DNA from: Amycolatopsis albispora
GTDB lineage: Bacteria; Actinomycetota; Actinomycetes; Mycobacteriales; Pseudonocardiaceae
Assembly: GCF_003312875.1 (NCBI RefSeq)
Contig: NZ_CP015163.1
Span: forward strand, 3,596,001 to 3,660,000
Direction of reading: 5' to 3'
DNA: 64,000 nucleotides
Below, piece after piece: positions 1 to 9,629 of the stretch. The notes under the pieces were generated by a model. The model did no database searches. It was not told where the DNA came from and saw nothing but the letters and a program-made list of their open reading frames with translations. Position numbers and translations under genes: made by a program. How positions within the stretch are numbered: position 1 is the stretch's first letter; each line of letters opens with the position of its first letter.

Positions 1-206
1 TCGAAGGCGTCCAGGTTCTCCGCCGCCTGCCCGACCGCGATCTTCGCGCCCTGCGCGCGCAGGCCGGGGAAGGCACGCGAGTCCTTGGCGTCCGAACCGG
101 ACACTTCGGCACCCCGCGCGAGCAGGATGCGGGCGATCCCGCTCATGCCGGCACCGCCGATGCCGATCAGGTGCGCCCGCCGCAGCACCTCGGGAAGTTC
201 CGTCAT
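1..206 (-). CDS. murC: UDP-N-acetylmuramate--L-alanine ligase MurC (N-terminal part, cut by window edge)
   Basis: Only the first ~68 codons are present; the gene continues past base 1. MurC is the cytoplasmic ATP-dependent ligase that adds L-alanine to UDP-MurNAc, the first peptide step of peptidoglycan precursor synthesis. The visible part carries the glycine-rich nucleotide-binding motif [11 protein letters not shown] at about residues 15-25 and then [10 protein letters not shown], both typical of the MurC Rossmann-like first domain. The ATG at 206 overlaps the TGA of murG (ATGA), so translation is probably coupled. Its place after murG is the usual actinobacterial dcw order. The identification is firm, but the rest of the gene cannot be judged. 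Confidence 0.93.
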   Translation of the reverse strand, partial: MTELPEVLRRAHLIGIGGAGMSGIARILLARGAEVSGSDAKDSRAFPGLRAQGAKIAVGQAAENLDAF

Positions 207-1336
207 TTCGCCGCCGCCTCCAGCACGATCCGGGCCAGCACCTCGTCGGCTTCGCGGTGCCCGAGACCCACCGCGGCCGCGCTCATCTCCGCCACCCTGG
301 CCTTATCCGCCACCAGCGGCACCACAAGTTCGGCCACCTTGCCCGCGGTCAGGTCCGCGTCCTCGACCAGCAGCGCCGCGCCGGCGTCCACCGCGGGCTT
401 GGCGTTGAGGCCCTGCTCGCCGTTGCCGTGCGGCAGCGGCACAAAAATCGCGGGCAGCCCCACCGCGGAAACCTCGGCCGCGGTCATCGCGCCGGACCGG
501 CAGAGCACCGCGTCGGCGGCCGCGTAGGCCAGGTCCATCCGCTCCAGGTACGGCACCGGCACGTAGGCCGGCTTGTCCGGGAACTCCTGCACCACCAAGG
601 TGTTCTTCGGGCCGTGCGCGTGCAGCACGCCGATGCCCGCGTCGGCGAAGTCCTTGGCCGCGCCGGAAATCGCGTTGTTGATCGAGGCTGCGCCCTGCGA
701 ACCGCCGAACACCAGCAGCGTCGGCGCGTCCGGGTCGAGCCCGAAGTGCGCGCGTGCCTCGGCACGCAGCGCCGCGCGGTCCAGCGAGGTGATCGAGCGC
801 CGCAGCGGGATGCCGACGACCTCGGCGTTGGGCAGCGGGGTGCCCGGCACCGCGACCGCGACGCGCGCGGCGAAGCGAGCACCGACCTTGTTCGCCAGCC
901 CGGCGGTCTTGTTCGCCTCGTGCACCACGATCGGCACGCGGCCACGCGCGGCCAGGTACGCGGGCAGCGCGACGTAACCGCCGAAGCCGACCACCACGTC
1001 GGCACCCACCCGCTCCAGCACCTCGCGGGTCTTCTTCACCGAATCGCGCACCTTCAGCGGCAGCCGGAGCAGCTCCGGCGTCGGCTTGCGCGGCATCGGC
1101 ACCGGCGGGATCAGCTCCAGCGGATACCCCCGCTCCGGCACCAGCTTGGTCTCCAGTCCGCGTGCGGTGCCGAGCGCGACGATCTTCGCGTCCGGCCGCA
1201 GGCGCTTGACCGCGTCCGCGAGCGCGAGCGCCGGCTCGATGTGGCCTGCCGTGCCACCGCCCGCCACCACCACGGTCGGCGCCGCCTGGTCGACGGCCCT
1301 GCTGGCTCTGTCCGCTCCCACTGCCGGGTCTGTCAC
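203..1336 (-). CDS. murG: MurG, undecaprenyl-PP-MurNAc-pentapeptide GlcNAc transferase
   Basis: MurG transfers GlcNAc from UDP-GlcNAc to lipid I at the inner face of the membrane, giving lipid II. The 377-residue product has the N-terminal glycine motif GGGTAGH at about residues 26-32, a second glycine motif GGSQGA in the middle, and the C-terminal UDP-GlcNAc-binding stretch [10 protein letters not shown] followed by PHGNGEQ. Length fits the family. The start is GTG at 1336, overlapping the TGA of ftsW as GTGA. About 20 residues precede the first beta strand, so an internal start cannot be excluded, but the overlap with ftsW favours this one. It sits between ftsW and murC as in other actinobacteria. 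Confidence 0.96.
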   Translation of the reverse strand: MTDPAVGADRASRAVDQAAPTVVVAGGGTAGHIEPALALADAVKRLRPDAKIVALGTARGLETKLVPERGYPLELIPPVPMPRKPTPELLRLPLKVRDSVKKTREVLERVGADVVVGFGGYVALPAYLAARGRVPIVVHEANKTAGLANKVGARFAARVAVAVPGTPLPNAEVVGIPLRRSITSLDRAALRAEARAHFGLDPDAPTLLVFGGSQGAASINNAISGAAKDFADAGIGVLHAHGPKNTLVVQEFPDKPAYVPVPYLERMDLAYAAADAVLCRSGAMTAAEVSAVGLPAIFVPLPHGNGEQGLNAKPAVDAGAALLVEDADLTAGKVAELVVPLVADKARVAEMSAAAVGLGHREADEVLARIVLEAAAK

Positions 1337-2799
1337 CGACGTCCTCTCCGTGTCGAACTTCCGCGTGCCGTAGTGGCCCTGGTCGCACCGCCGCCGCGCC
1401 GCTGGACGGCGGCGGGCCTGCCGTCGCCGCGGGCCGCGGGACGGCCGCGCTTGGTACCGCTGCCACGCGCACCGGCGGAGCCCCGGCGCTTGGTCGGCGG
1501 ACGGTACGGCTCGGGCGCCGGCAGGCGCAGCAGTCGCCCGAATTTACCCGGCCCCTGCGTGCGCAGTGCGGCCACCGCCTCCGGTTCGTGCCGGGCGCAG
1601 TTGGCCAGGATGCCGAGCAGCAGCATGGTCACCACCAGTGAGGTGCCGCCGTAGGAGATCAGCGGCAGGGTCACCCCGGTGACCGGCAGCAACCCGATCA
1701 CGTAGCCGATGTTGATCGCCGCCTGCGCGACCACCCACACCGTCAGCGTGCCGGCCACGATCCGGATCCACGGGTCCAGGTTACGCGTGGCGATCCGCAT
1801 GCCGACCACGGCGAGCAGGCCGAACAGCCCGATCACCACCACGCAGCCGACGAACCCGAGTTCCTCGCCGATCAGCGCGAAGATGAAGTCGTGCTGCACG
1901 TTCGGCAGGTAGCGCCACTTCGACTGCCCCTGCACCAGCCCCTTGCCGAAGAAGCCGCCCTCGGCGATGGCGTAGAGCGCCTGGTTGGCCTGCAGCCCCT
2001 TGCCCTGCGGGTCGGCGCCGGGGTTGAGGAAGGTCATCACGCGGTCCAGCCGGTACTGCGCGATCAGCGCCAGGATGACCGCACCGCCGACACCGCCGGC
2101 CAGGATCACCCCGAACAGCCGCTTCGGCGCACCGGCGAACCACAGCAGCGCGACCAGCACCACGCCGAGGGTGACCGTGCCGCCGAGGTCGGGCTGCGCC
2201 ATCACCAGCGCGAACATCAGCAGCGCGGCGGGCACCACCGGGACCAGCAGGTGCCGCCACTGGTGCAGCACGTTGTACTTGATCACCAGGATGTGCGCGC
2301 CCCACAGCGCGAGCGCCACCTTGGCCAGCTCGACCGGCTGCAGCGAGAACGGCCCGACCACGAACCAGCCCTGCGAGCCGTTGACGTTCTTGCCGAGCGG
2401 GGTGAGCACCAGCATCAGCAGGCCCAGGCAGACCACCATCGCGGTGGACGAGAGCGCCCTGATCCGCCGCAGCGACACCCGCAGCCCGATCAGGAACGCC
2501 AGCGAGCCGATGCCGACGAACATCAGGTGCTTCTGGAACAGCGCGTACACCGACGAGCCGGTCTCGGGGTTGTAGGAGGACGGCGACGACGCCGAGAGCA
2601 CCATCACGATCCCGATCACCGTCAGCGTGCCGGTGATGGCGAGCACCAGGTGGAACGAGGCCAGCGGCCGCGACAGCCACGCGGTCAGCGCGAACTGCTC
2701 GGTGGAAAAGCTCCTGGACGACCGCTCGCCCTTCGCCCGCCGCCGCGCCGCGCGCCCGGCCGCGGTCTTGCCCTCGTCGTCAGCCTCAGCCGCTGTCAC
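1333..2799 (-). CDS. ftsW: FtsW, SEDS-family lipid II polymerase of the division septum
   Basis: FtsW is a polytopic membrane glycosyltransferase that polymerises lipid II at the septum with its partner class B PBP. I start it at GTG 2799 (488 residues), inside the 3' end of murD with a 14-base overlap; an open frame further upstream exists but only shadows murD. The protein opens with a basic cytoplasmic segment, then about ten hydrophobic segments. SEDS landmarks are [26 protein letters not shown] and IGEELGFVG. The last ~60 residues form a very Arg/Gly/Pro-rich cytoplasmic tail, a common actinobacterial feature. The TGA overlaps the murG GTG. RodA is the alternative member of this family, but the dcw position argues for FtsW. 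Confidence 0.93.
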   Translation of the reverse strand: MTAAEADDEGKTAAGRAARRRAKGERSSRSFSTEQFALTAWLSRPLASFHLVLAITGTLTVIGIVMVLSASSPSSYNPETGSSVYALFQKHLMFVGIGSLAFLIGLRVSLRRIRALSSTAMVVCLGLLMLVLTPLGKNVNGSQGWFVVGPFSLQPVELAKVALALWGAHILVIKYNVLHQWRHLLVPVVPAALLMFALVMAQPDLGGTVTLGVVLVALLWFAGAPKRLFGVILAGGVGGAVILALIAQYRLDRVMTFLNPGADPQGKGLQANQALYAIAEGGFFGKGLVQGQSKWRYLPNVQHDFIFALIGEELGFVGCVVVIGLFGLLAVVGMRIATRNLDPWIRIVAGTLTVWVVAQAAINIGYVIGLLPVTGVTLPLISYGGTSLVVTMLLLGILANCARHEPEAVAALRTQGPGKFGRLLRLPAPEPYRPPTKRRGSAGARGSGTKRGRPAARGDGRPAAVQRRGGGATRATTARGSSTRRGRR

Positions 2800-4186
2800 T
2801 GTTCCGCCCCCGGCCCGCCATGGCATGCACCGCGGCGGTGAAGGCATCGCCACGCTGGGCGTAGTCGCGGAACATGTCCAATGAGGCGGCCGCGGGCGCC
2901 AGCACCACCACGTCCCCGGGACGTGCCATGGCACTGGCCGCACTCACCGCCGCAGTCATGGGCTCATCGTCACCCGGGCGGAGCGTCTTCACCGGGACAT
3001 CCGGCGCGTGTCGCGCCAAAGCGGCGGCGATCACCGGCGAATCCACGCCGAGCAGCACCACCCCGCGGAGGCGGTCGGCGGCGGCCTGGACCAGCCCGTC
3101 CACCGCGGCCCCCTTGAGCTGACCGCCGGCGATCCACACCACGTCGGCGTAGGCCCCGAGCGAACCGGCGGCGGCGTGCGGATTGGTGGCCTTGGAGTCG
3201 TTGACGTAACGCACCCCGGCGACCTCGGCGACCTCCACCGCCCGGTGCGCGCCCGGCTGGAACTCCCGCAGCCCCTTGGCGATCGCGTCGGCGGGCACGC
3301 CGTACGCCCGCGCGAGCGCGGCCGCGGTGAGCGCGTTCAGCACGTTGTGCGCCCCGGCCGGGCGCACGTCGGACAGCGCGCCCAGTTCCTCGGCGCGGTG
3401 CACCGGGTCGGCCACAAAAGCGCGATCGACCAGCAGGTCCTCCACCACGCCCAGCTCACCGGGCCGCGGCGTGTCCACCCCGATGCCGACCTGGGTGGCG
3501 GACTCGGGCGCGTACGCGGCGGCCAGCCGGACCGACCACTCGTCGAGCGAGTTGTGCACCACGGTCGCCGAGTGCTGGTGGATCTTGCCCTTGGCGGCGG
3601 CGTACTCGGCCATCGAGCCGTGCCAGTCGATGTGGTCCTCGGCCAGGTTGAGCACCACCGACGCGTGCGGCGCCAGCGACCGCGACCAGTGCAGCTGGAA
3701 GCTCGACAGCTCCACGGCCAGCACGCGGTGCCCGGCGAGCACCGCGTCCAGCACCGCGTAGCCGACGTTGCCGCAGGCCACCGCGTCCACCCCGGCCGCG
3801 CGCAACACCGACTCCAGCATGCCGACCGTGGTCGTCTTGCCGTTGGTCCCGGTGACCGCCAGCCACACCGGCGGCTCCGGCAGGTCCTGCCCGATCCGCC
3901 AGGCCAGCTCGACGTCGCCGATCACCTCGACGCCCGCCGCCTCGGCGGCCACCAGCAGCGGCGCGGTCGGCCGCCAGCCCGGGCTGGTCACCACCAGCGC
4001 GGTCCCCGCCGGCGGTTCGGTCAGGCCGGGGGCCAGCGCGGCCCCCAGCCCGTCGAGTTCGGCGAGGCGTTCGGCGTTGCCGTCGGTCACGGTGACCTCG
4101 GCACCCAGCCCGAGCAGCGCGGTGACCACGGACCGGCCGGTCACCCCGGCCCCGGCCACGAGCACGTGGCGTCCGGCCAGCTCCAT
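2786..4186 (-). CDS. murD: MurD, UDP-MurNAc-L-alanine--D-glutamate ligase
   Basis: MurD adds D-glutamate to UDP-MurNAc-L-Ala using ATP in the cytoplasm. The 466-residue product has an N-terminal Rossmann-like domain (AGAGVTGRS near residue 12), the Mur-ligase ATP P-loop TGTNGKTTT at about 112-120, and the YVNDSKATNPHAA motif in the last third. Length is normal. A good ribosome-binding site (GGAAGGA) lies about seven bases before the ATG at 4186, and 17 bases separate it from the mraY stop. This is one of the few gaps in an otherwise overlapping operon. Its 3' end contains the ftsW start. Confidence 0.96.
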   Translation of the reverse strand: MELAGRHVLVAGAGVTGRSVVTALLGLGAEVTVTDGNAERLAELDGLGAALAPGLTEPPAGTALVVTSPGWRPTAPLLVAAEAAGVEVIGDVELAWRIGQDLPEPPVWLAVTGTNGKTTTVGMLESVLRAAGVDAVACGNVGYAVLDAVLAGHRVLAVELSSFQLHWSRSLAPHASVVLNLAEDHIDWHGSMAEYAAAKGKIHQHSATVVHNSLDEWSVRLAAAYAPESATQVGIGVDTPRPGELGVVEDLLVDRAFVADPVHRAEELGALSDVRPAGAHNVLNALTAAALARAYGVPADAIAKGLREFQPGAHRAVEVAEVAGVRYVNDSKATNPHAAAGSLGAYADVVWIAGGQLKGAAVDGLVQAAADRLRGVVLLGVDSPVIAAALARHAPDVPVKTLRPGDDEPMTAAVSAASAMARPGDVVVLAPAAASLDMFRDYAQRGDAFTAAVHAMAGRGRNSDSG

Positions 4187-4205
4187 CAGCTAGTCCTTCC
4201 CTGCG

Positions 4206-5288
4206 TCAGCCGCCGCCGGCCAGCTGCTCGCTGTAGAACAGGCCGAGGCCGAACATGCAGCAGATCGCCGCGAGCAGCCAGAACCGGATGATCACCGTGG
4301 TTTCGGCCCAGCCTGCCAGCTCGAAGTGGTGGTGGAACGGGGCCATCCGGAACAACCGCCGCCGGGTGGTGCGGAAGACCGCGATCTGCAGCACCACCGA
4401 GATCATCTCGACCATGAACAGGCCGCCGATGACGATGGCGAGCAGCTCGGTGCGGGTGGTCATGGACAGCCCGGCGACCAGGCCGCCGAGCGCCAGCGAG
4501 CCGGTGTCGCCCATGAAGATCTTCGCGGGCGCGGCGTTCCACCACAGGAAGCCGACGCAGGCGCCGGTGGCGGCCGCGGCGACCACTGCGAGGTCCAGCG
4601 GGTCGCGCACGTTGTAGCAGGCGGCCGCCGGGCTCTCCGCGCAGCTGAGCCTGGCCTGCCAGAACGAGATGACCACGTAGGTGGCCAGCACCATGGCCGC
4701 CGCGCCGCCGGCCAGGCCGTCCAGGCCGTCGGTGAAGTTCACCGCGTTCGACCAGCCGGAGATGACCACCAGGGTGAACAGCACGAACAGCGGGATCGGC
4801 AGCACGATCAGCTCGATGTCGCGCACGTAGGACAGGTTCATCGACGCCGGGCTGAGCCCGTTCTCGTCGGCGAACTGCAGCGCGAGCACCGCGAAGGCGA
4901 CCCCGACCACCACCTGGCCGACGATCTTCGCCGTCTTGTTCAGCCCGAGGTTGCGCTGCTTGCGGATCTTGATGAAGTCGTCGAGAAAACCGACCACGCC
5001 GAGGCCGACGCCGAGGAACAGCACCAGCAGGCCGGAGGCGGACGGGCCGCTGCTGTTGTCGTCGCCCATCCAGTTGATCAGGTGGGCGACGAAGTAGCCG
5101 ACCACCATCGCGATGATGATCGCCACGCCGCCCATGGTCGGCGTGCCGCGCTTGGACTTGTGCCCGGCCGGGCCCTCCTCGCGGATCTCCTGGCCGAAGC
5201 CCTGGCGGGAGAACACGCGGATCAGGTACGGCGTGAGCAGGATGGAGACCAGCAGGCCGACGGATGCCGCGATCAGGATGCTGATCAC
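4206..5288 (-). CDS. mraY: MraY, phospho-MurNAc-pentapeptide translocase
   Basis: MraY is the integral membrane enzyme that transfers phospho-MurNAc-pentapeptide from UDP to undecaprenyl phosphate, making lipid I. The 360 residues are mostly hydrophobic, consistent with ten membrane helices. Family signatures are all readable: GTPTMGG near residue 49, FLDDFIKI (Mg/substrate aspartates), [12 protein letters not shown], and the C-terminal [11 protein letters not shown] histidine motif. The ATG at 5288 overlaps the murF stop (ATGA). Length and motif order match the family exactly. Confidence 0.97.
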   Translation of the reverse strand: MISILIAASVGLLVSILLTPYLIRVFSRQGFGQEIREEGPAGHKSKRGTPTMGGVAIIIAMVVGYFVAHLINWMGDDNSSGPSASGLLVLFLGVGLGVVGFLDDFIKIRKQRNLGLNKTAKIVGQVVVGVAFAVLALQFADENGLSPASMNLSYVRDIELIVLPIPLFVLFTLVVISGWSNAVNFTDGLDGLAGGAAAMVLATYVVISFWQARLSCAESPAAACYNVRDPLDLAVVAAAATGACVGFLWWNAAPAKIFMGDTGSLALGGLVAGLSMTTRTELLAIVIGGLFMVEMISVVLQIAVFRTTRRRLFRMAPFHHHFELAGWAETTVIIRFWLLAAICCMFGLGLFYSEQLAGGG

Positions 5289-6751
5289 GCCTCACCGCCA
5301 GTACCCGCGAGCACCGCGTCGGCCACCCGCCACAGCGCGGCGGCCTTGGATGCCTTGACCAGCACCACGTCCTGCGGCCGCAGCTGCTCGCGAAGCAAGG
5401 CGATGGCGGCGTCGGTGTCGGGCACCAGGACGGACTCCTCTCCCCATGAACCTTCGTGGCTTGCGCCTTGGTGCATCGCGGCGGCTTCCTCACCGACCAC
5501 CACGAGCCTGCCGATGTTGAGCCGGACGGCCAGGCGGCCGATCTCGTCGTGCGCGGCCACGCTATCGGCACCGAGTTCGCCCATCACACCGAGGACCGCC
5601 CAAGATCGGCGGCCCGCGCTCATCGAGGCGAGGGCCTTCAGCGCCGCCCGGACCGACTCCGGGTTGGCGTTGTACGAGTCGTTCAGCACCACCAGGCCGT
5701 CTTCCCTGGTGGTGACCTCCATGCGCCGGGCGGAGCGCCGGGTCACCGCGGACAGCCGCGCGGCCACATCCTCCAGCGAGGCACCCAGCTCCAGCGCGAC
5801 GGCGGCGGCCGAGAGCGCGTTGCCGACGTGGTGCTCGCCGTGCAGCGGCAACTTCACGTCCGCGGAACCGGCGGCGGTGACCAGCCGGAACGAAGCGCGG
5901 GCCTGCTCGTCGAGCACCAGGTTCTCGGCGCGCACGGCCGCGTCCGGGTGTTCGCCGACGCCGACCACCCTGGCCTTCGTCCGCGACGCCATGCCCGCGA
6001 CCAGCGCGTCGTCGAGGTTGAGCACCGCGATGCCGTCTTCCGGCAGCGCCTCGGGCAGTTCGCCCTTGGCCTTGGCGATGCCCTCACGCGAACCGAACTC
6101 GCCGACGTGCGCACTGCCCACGTTGAGCACCACGCCGATGCGCGGCGGCGCGATCCGGGCCAGCTCGGCGATGTGCCCCGGCCCGCGCGCGGACATCTCG
6201 AGCACCAGGTACCGGGTGCTCGCGTCGGCACGCAGCGCGGTCCACGGGTGGCCCAGCTCGTTGTTGAACGAACCGGGCGGCGCGACCGTCGGGCCCAGCG
6301 GTTCGAGCAGCTGCGCGATCAGGTCCTTGGTGGAGGTCTTGCCCGACGAGCCGGTCACGCCGACCACGGTCAGCCCGGTCTTCGCCAGCTCACCGACCAC
6401 GTGCGCGGCGAGCTTGCCGAGCGCGGCCAGCACGGCGGCACCGGAACCGTCGGAGTCCCCGGTGAGCACCATCGCGCGCTCGTTCGCCTGCCCGTCGGCC
6501 AGCGGCGGCACGATCACCGCGGGCGCGTCGACCTCGCGGGCCGCGAGCACCCCGGCCGCGCCGGCGGCCACCGCCTTGGCGGCGAAGGTGTGCCCGTCGA
6601 CCTTCTCGCCGGGCAGCGCGATGAACAGCCCGCCTTCGGTGAGCTGCCGCGAGTCGAACTCCACCGATCCGGTGACCCGCTGGCTGCCGTCGGTGCCGTG
6701 CAGCCGCCCGCCGACGATCTCGGCGATTTCGGCCAGGGTCAGCGCGATCAC
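5285..6751 (-). CDS. murF: MurF, UDP-MurNAc-tripeptide--D-alanyl-D-alanine ligase
   Basis: MurF adds the D-Ala-D-Ala dipeptide to complete the UDP-MurNAc-pentapeptide. The 488-residue protein has the expected three Mur-ligase domains: a substrate domain in the first ~110 residues, a P-loop [12 protein letters not shown] near residue 130, and a C-terminal domain after [12 protein letters not shown] (about residue 345). The serine in place of asparagine in the P-loop is common in MurF. It is coupled to murE upstream (start 6751 overlaps the murE stop at 6748) and to mraY downstream. Confidence 0.96.
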   Translation of the reverse strand: MIALTLAEIAEIVGGRLHGTDGSQRVTGSVEFDSRQLTEGGLFIALPGEKVDGHTFAAKAVAAGAAGVLAAREVDAPAVIVPPLADGQANERAMVLTGDSDGSGAAVLAALGKLAAHVVGELAKTGLTVVGVTGSSGKTSTKDLIAQLLEPLGPTVAPPGSFNNELGHPWTALRADASTRYLVLEMSARGPGHIAELARIAPPRIGVVLNVGSAHVGEFGSREGIAKAKGELPEALPEDGIAVLNLDDALVAGMASRTKARVVGVGEHPDAAVRAENLVLDEQARASFRLVTAAGSADVKLPLHGEHHVGNALSAAAVALELGASLEDVAARLSAVTRRSARRMEVTTREDGLVVLNDSYNANPESVRAALKALASMSAGRRSWAVLGVMGELGADSVAAHDEIGRLAVRLNIGRLVVVGEEAAAMHQGASHEGSWGEESVLVPDTDAAIALLREQLRPQDVVLVKASKAAALWRVADAVLAGTGGEA

Positions 6752-8343
6752 GCGTGCACCCCCAGCCTGATGCGGATCGCGGCCTCCAGCTCGTCGCGGT
6801 CGGAGAAGGGGTGCACCACGCCGTGTGCCTCCTGCCCGGTCTCGTGGCCCTTGCCCGCGACGAGCACGATGTCGCCCGGGCCTGCCAGTTCCACCGCACG
6901 CGCGATGGCCGCGCGCCGGTCGCCGATTTCCTCGATCTCGCCGCCCGCGGCACCGGCCGACCGCGCACCGGCGAGCATCGCCGCGCGGATCGGTTCCGGG
7001 TCCTCGGAACGGGGGTTGTCGTCGGTCACGATCAGCACGTCGCTGCGCCTGGCCGCGGCCTCGCCCATCATCGGGCGCTTGGCGGTGTCGCGGTCGCCAC
7101 CGCAGCCGAGCACGGTGATCACACGGCCGTCGGTGCGGGCACGCAGTGCGTCGAGCGCCTGCGCCACCGCGGCCGGCTTGTGCGCGTAGTCGACCACCGC
7201 GGTGAACGGCTGTCCCAAGTGGACGCGTTCCATCCGGCCCGGCACCTCGACCTCGCTCAGCCCGCGCACGATGTCGGGCAGTTCCACGCCGGTGACGTCC
7301 AGGATCGCCGCGGCCAGCAGCGCGTTGGCCACGTTGAACTCACCCGGCAGCGGGATCTTCGCCGCGGCGGTGCGGCCACCCGGCGCGTGCAGCACGAACG
7401 ACTGCTCGCCGGTGGGCAGCGCGGTGAGCTCGGTGGCGGTCCAGGCCGCCTCGTTCTCCGGTTCGGTGGACACGGTCACCGTGTGCGGGGTGACCAGCGC
7501 CTGCCCCCACGCGCTGTCGACCACCACCACCTCGGTGGTGGACCGGCCGTCGAACAGCAGCGACTTGGCGGCGAAGTAGTCCTCCATGTCGCGGTGGAAG
7601 TCCAGGTGGTCCTGCGACAGGTTGGTGAACGCGCCGACCGCGAACCGGGTGCCGGTGACCCGGCCCAGCGCCAGCGCGTGGCTGGACACCTCCATCGGCA
7701 CGTGCGTGACGCCCTGCTCCACCATCACCGCGAACAGCGCCTGCAGGTCGGGCGCCTCCGGGGTGGTGAACGCGCTGGCCAGCCGCTCACCCGCGATCCG
7801 GGTCTCCACCGTGCCGATCAGCCCGGTGGTGCGGCCCGCGGCACGCAACCCGGAGTCGATCAGGTAGGCCGTGGTGGTCTTGCCGGAGGTACCGGTCACG
7901 CCGAGCACCGAGAGCTTCAGCGACGGCTCGCCGTAGATCCACGCGGCCATCAGGCCGAGCGCCTGGCGCGGCTCGGGGTGCACGAGCACCGGCAGCCCGG
8001 AGTCGCGCACGGCGGGGCGCTCGGCGCCCGCCTCGTCGGTGAGCACCGCGGTGGCACCGGCGGCGATCGCGGCTTCGGCGAAGTCGGCGCCGTGGGCGCG
8101 GGCACCGGGCAGGGCGGCGAACAGGTCACCGGGCAGGACGTGCTGGGCGCGCAGGGTCGCGCCGGTCACCGCCGTCTCCACGCTTTCGGGTGGCGCGATC
8201 AGCCGGGCGTCGGCGCGGGCGACCAGCGTGTTCAGCGGCACCGGCTCGGTCAGCGCCGGCCGGGGCGGTGCGACGACGGCCTTCACCGGGCTGTCCGGCA
8301 CCTGCCCGCCGGACCTGCCAGGCCCATCGTTGTTGACAGACAC
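6748..8343 (-). CDS. murE: MurE, UDP-MurNAc-L-Ala-D-Glu--meso-diaminopimelate ligase
   Basis: MurE adds the third stem-peptide residue. The 531-residue protein has the P-loop VTGTSGKTTTAY near residue 150 and the DNPRSEDP motif near residue 430; DNPR is the signature of enzymes that select meso-diaminopimelate rather than lysine, which fits an actinomycete of wall chemotype with mDAP. The start is GTG 8343. A -10-like hexamer ends 7 bases upstream with no ribosome-binding site, suggesting a leaderless transcript that would begin this cell-wall operon. The upstream neighbour is an Mce-associated gene, not ftsI. Confidence 0.95.
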   Translation of the reverse strand: MSVNNDGPGRSGGQVPDSPVKAVVAPPRPALTEPVPLNTLVARADARLIAPPESVETAVTGATLRAQHVLPGDLFAALPGARAHGADFAEAAIAAGATAVLTDEAGAERPAVRDSGLPVLVHPEPRQALGLMAAWIYGEPSLKLSVLGVTGTSGKTTTAYLIDSGLRAAGRTTGLIGTVETRIAGERLASAFTTPEAPDLQALFAVMVEQGVTHVPMEVSSHALALGRVTGTRFAVGAFTNLSQDHLDFHRDMEDYFAAKSLLFDGRSTTEVVVVDSAWGQALVTPHTVTVSTEPENEAAWTATELTALPTGEQSFVLHAPGGRTAAAKIPLPGEFNVANALLAAAILDVTGVELPDIVRGLSEVEVPGRMERVHLGQPFTAVVDYAHKPAAVAQALDALRARTDGRVITVLGCGGDRDTAKRPMMGEAAARRSDVLIVTDDNPRSEDPEPIRAAMLAGARSAGAAGGEIEEIGDRRAAIARAVELAGPGDIVLVAGKGHETGQEAHGVVHPFSDRDELEAAIRIRLGVHA

Positions 8344-8350
8344 AGGCGGC

Positions 8351-8381
8351 AGGTTACCGGCGGCGCATTCGGGTGACCCAA
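8351..8381 (-). promoter_or_regulatory. Possible leaderless promoter of murE
   Basis: Reading the minus strand, TAACCT (8356-8351) lies 7 bases before the murE GTG, and TTGGGT (8381-8376) lies 19 bases before that. There is no Shine-Dalgarno sequence in front of the GTG. This spacing fits an actinobacterial sigma-70-type promoter making a leaderless mRNA. The 19-base spacer is on the long side, so this is an inference from sequence only. Confidence 0.35.
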
Positions 8382-8429
8382 GGCGGTACTGGGTGCGAGC
8401 GGCCGATCGCTCTTTGGTAGCGCGGAACT

Positions 8430-8447
8430 CTCCCCCGGGCCGGGGAG
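8430..8447 (-). terminator. Possible terminator after the mce operon
   Basis: A short hairpin (CTCCCC, six-base loop, GGGGAG) starts 5 bases after the stop of the last Mce-associated gene (8453). It has no clear T-tract. It could separate mce transcription from murE, but the stem is only six pairs. Confidence 0.35.
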
Positions 8448-8452
8448 CCGGG

Positions 8453-9115
8453 TCACAGTGCGGTGAGTTCGGCGATCTTCCAGGAGCCGTCGATTTTCTT
8501 CGCGCGCACGTCGAGATGGGCGGCCGAAGAGGTCTGCCCGTTCTCGCCGGGACGCAGCGTCTGCTGGTCGAGGAACACCAGCAACCGCGCGCTGTCGGCC
8601 CGCAGTTCCCGCACGCCCGCCGAGCGGATCGTGGTGGTGCGCACCAGTTTCTCCGCCTCCGCCTGCTGCCGCGCCGCGGCGAAGCTCTCCTGGTACTGGG
8701 TGACCGCCTTGTCCACCAGCAGCCCGCCCGCGGCGCGCTCGGTCCGGTCGAGATTGGCGTAGTCGTAGGAGAAAATCGCCTTCACCGCGGCACCGACCTG
8801 ATCGGAGACCTCGGCCGTGGCAGCGGCGTCCACCAGCGCGAGGTTCGCCGACGGATCGCCTTCGGACAGCCGCGCCGCCTCCACGCCGAACCAGACCGCG
8901 CACCCGGTGGCGAGCACTAGCACCGCCGCGAGCACGGCGATCGAAGTGGCCAGCCGGGAATCCGTTTTGCCCGTTTCCGCCGATTCTTCCGCCGGCTTTT
9001 CCGATTCGGTGCCGTCGGTGCCGGAGACGGCATCGGTGTCCAGTTCCAGCGTGCCCGAATGCGTTTCGGTGAATTCTTCGCCGGTTTCCGTGTCCTGCTT
9101 GTCAGTACCCATCAT
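8453..9115 (-). CDS. Mce-associated membrane protein (Mam4B-like)
   Basis: This 220-residue protein has a very acidic, Thr/Glu-rich cytoplasmic N-terminus (about residues 1-50), one membrane helix (about 55-78, SIAVLAAVLVLATG) and an exported domain ending in DGSWKIAELTAL, the typical end of Mce-associated (Mam) proteins, which resemble NTF2-like folds. Mam proteins sit at the end of mce operons and are thought to stabilise the import complex. It starts at ATG 9115, overlapping the previous gene's TGA, with a second ATG at 9112. By position it corresponds to mam4B. Family assignment is good; molecular function is not established. Confidence 0.8.
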   Translation of the reverse strand: MMGTDKQDTETGEEFTETHSGTLELDTDAVSGTDGTESEKPAEESAETGKTDSRLATSIAVLAAVLVLATGCAVWFGVEAARLSEGDPSANLALVDAAATAEVSDQVGAAVKAIFSYDYANLDRTERAAGGLLVDKAVTQYQESFAAARQQAEAEKLVRTTTIRSAGVRELRADSARLLVFLDQQTLRPGENGQTSSAAHLDVRAKKIDGSWKIAELTAL

Positions 9116-9612
9116 CAGCCCGCCTGGACGGCGCTCACCTTCCAGCCCTGGTCGGTCCGGGTCAGTTCGACGGACAGCCGGCTGCGGTTGGGCACCGGCG
9201 GCTCGTTGTTGATCCCGATCCGCACGTCCAGCACGGCGACCAGCCGCGCGGTGTCTGGCAGCAGCTCCACCAGCGCCGCCTGCCGCACCGACGCGGTGGC
9301 CATGGTCCTGGTCTCCGCCGTGCGCTTGAGGTGCTCCTCGCGGTCGGTGGCCAGGTCCTTGCCGAACTGCCCGGTGCTGACCTGCAGCCAGCGGTCGTAG
9401 TCGAACTGCACGGTGCGGTAGTCGACCGTGTTCAGCGCGGTCAGCGCGGTGGAGGCGGTGGACAGCACTTCGTCGCGCTCACGCGCGCGGGTCAGCTCGT
9501 CGTCCTGCGCGGCGGCCCGCCACGACCAGCCGAACCAGGCGGCCGCGGCCACGGCGAGCACCGCGGCCACCAGCAGGCCACGCCGCAGCAGGCGGAGGTT
9601 CACGGATTTCAC
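9115..9612 (-). CDS. Mce-associated membrane protein (Mam4A-like)
   Basis: This 165-residue single-pass membrane protein has a basic start, a helix at about residues 9-27 (LLVAAVLAVAAAAWFGW) and an extracytoplasmic domain with DYRTVQFDYDRWL and the closing GWKVSAVQAG, the pattern of Mam proteins. Two in-frame GTG codons, 9612 and 9603, are possible starts. I chose 9612 because GGA lies about nine bases before it. It is 17 bases after mceF and overlaps the next mam gene. By position it is the mam4A counterpart. Confidence 0.78.
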   Translation of the reverse strand: MKSVNLRLLRRGLLVAAVLAVAAAAWFGWSWRAAAQDDELTRARERDEVLSTASTALTALNTVDYRTVQFDYDRWLQVSTGQFGKDLATDREEHLKRTAETRTMATASVRQAALVELLPDTARLVAVLDVRIGINNEPPVPNRSRLSVELTRTDQGWKVSAVQAG

Positions 9613-9629
9613 ACGCGCACGATTCCAGA

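Noticed and set aside
4326..6770. An 814-codon plus-strand frame opposite mraY and murF
   Set aside because: Low-complexity translation with no motifs, antisense to two certain cell-wall genes.
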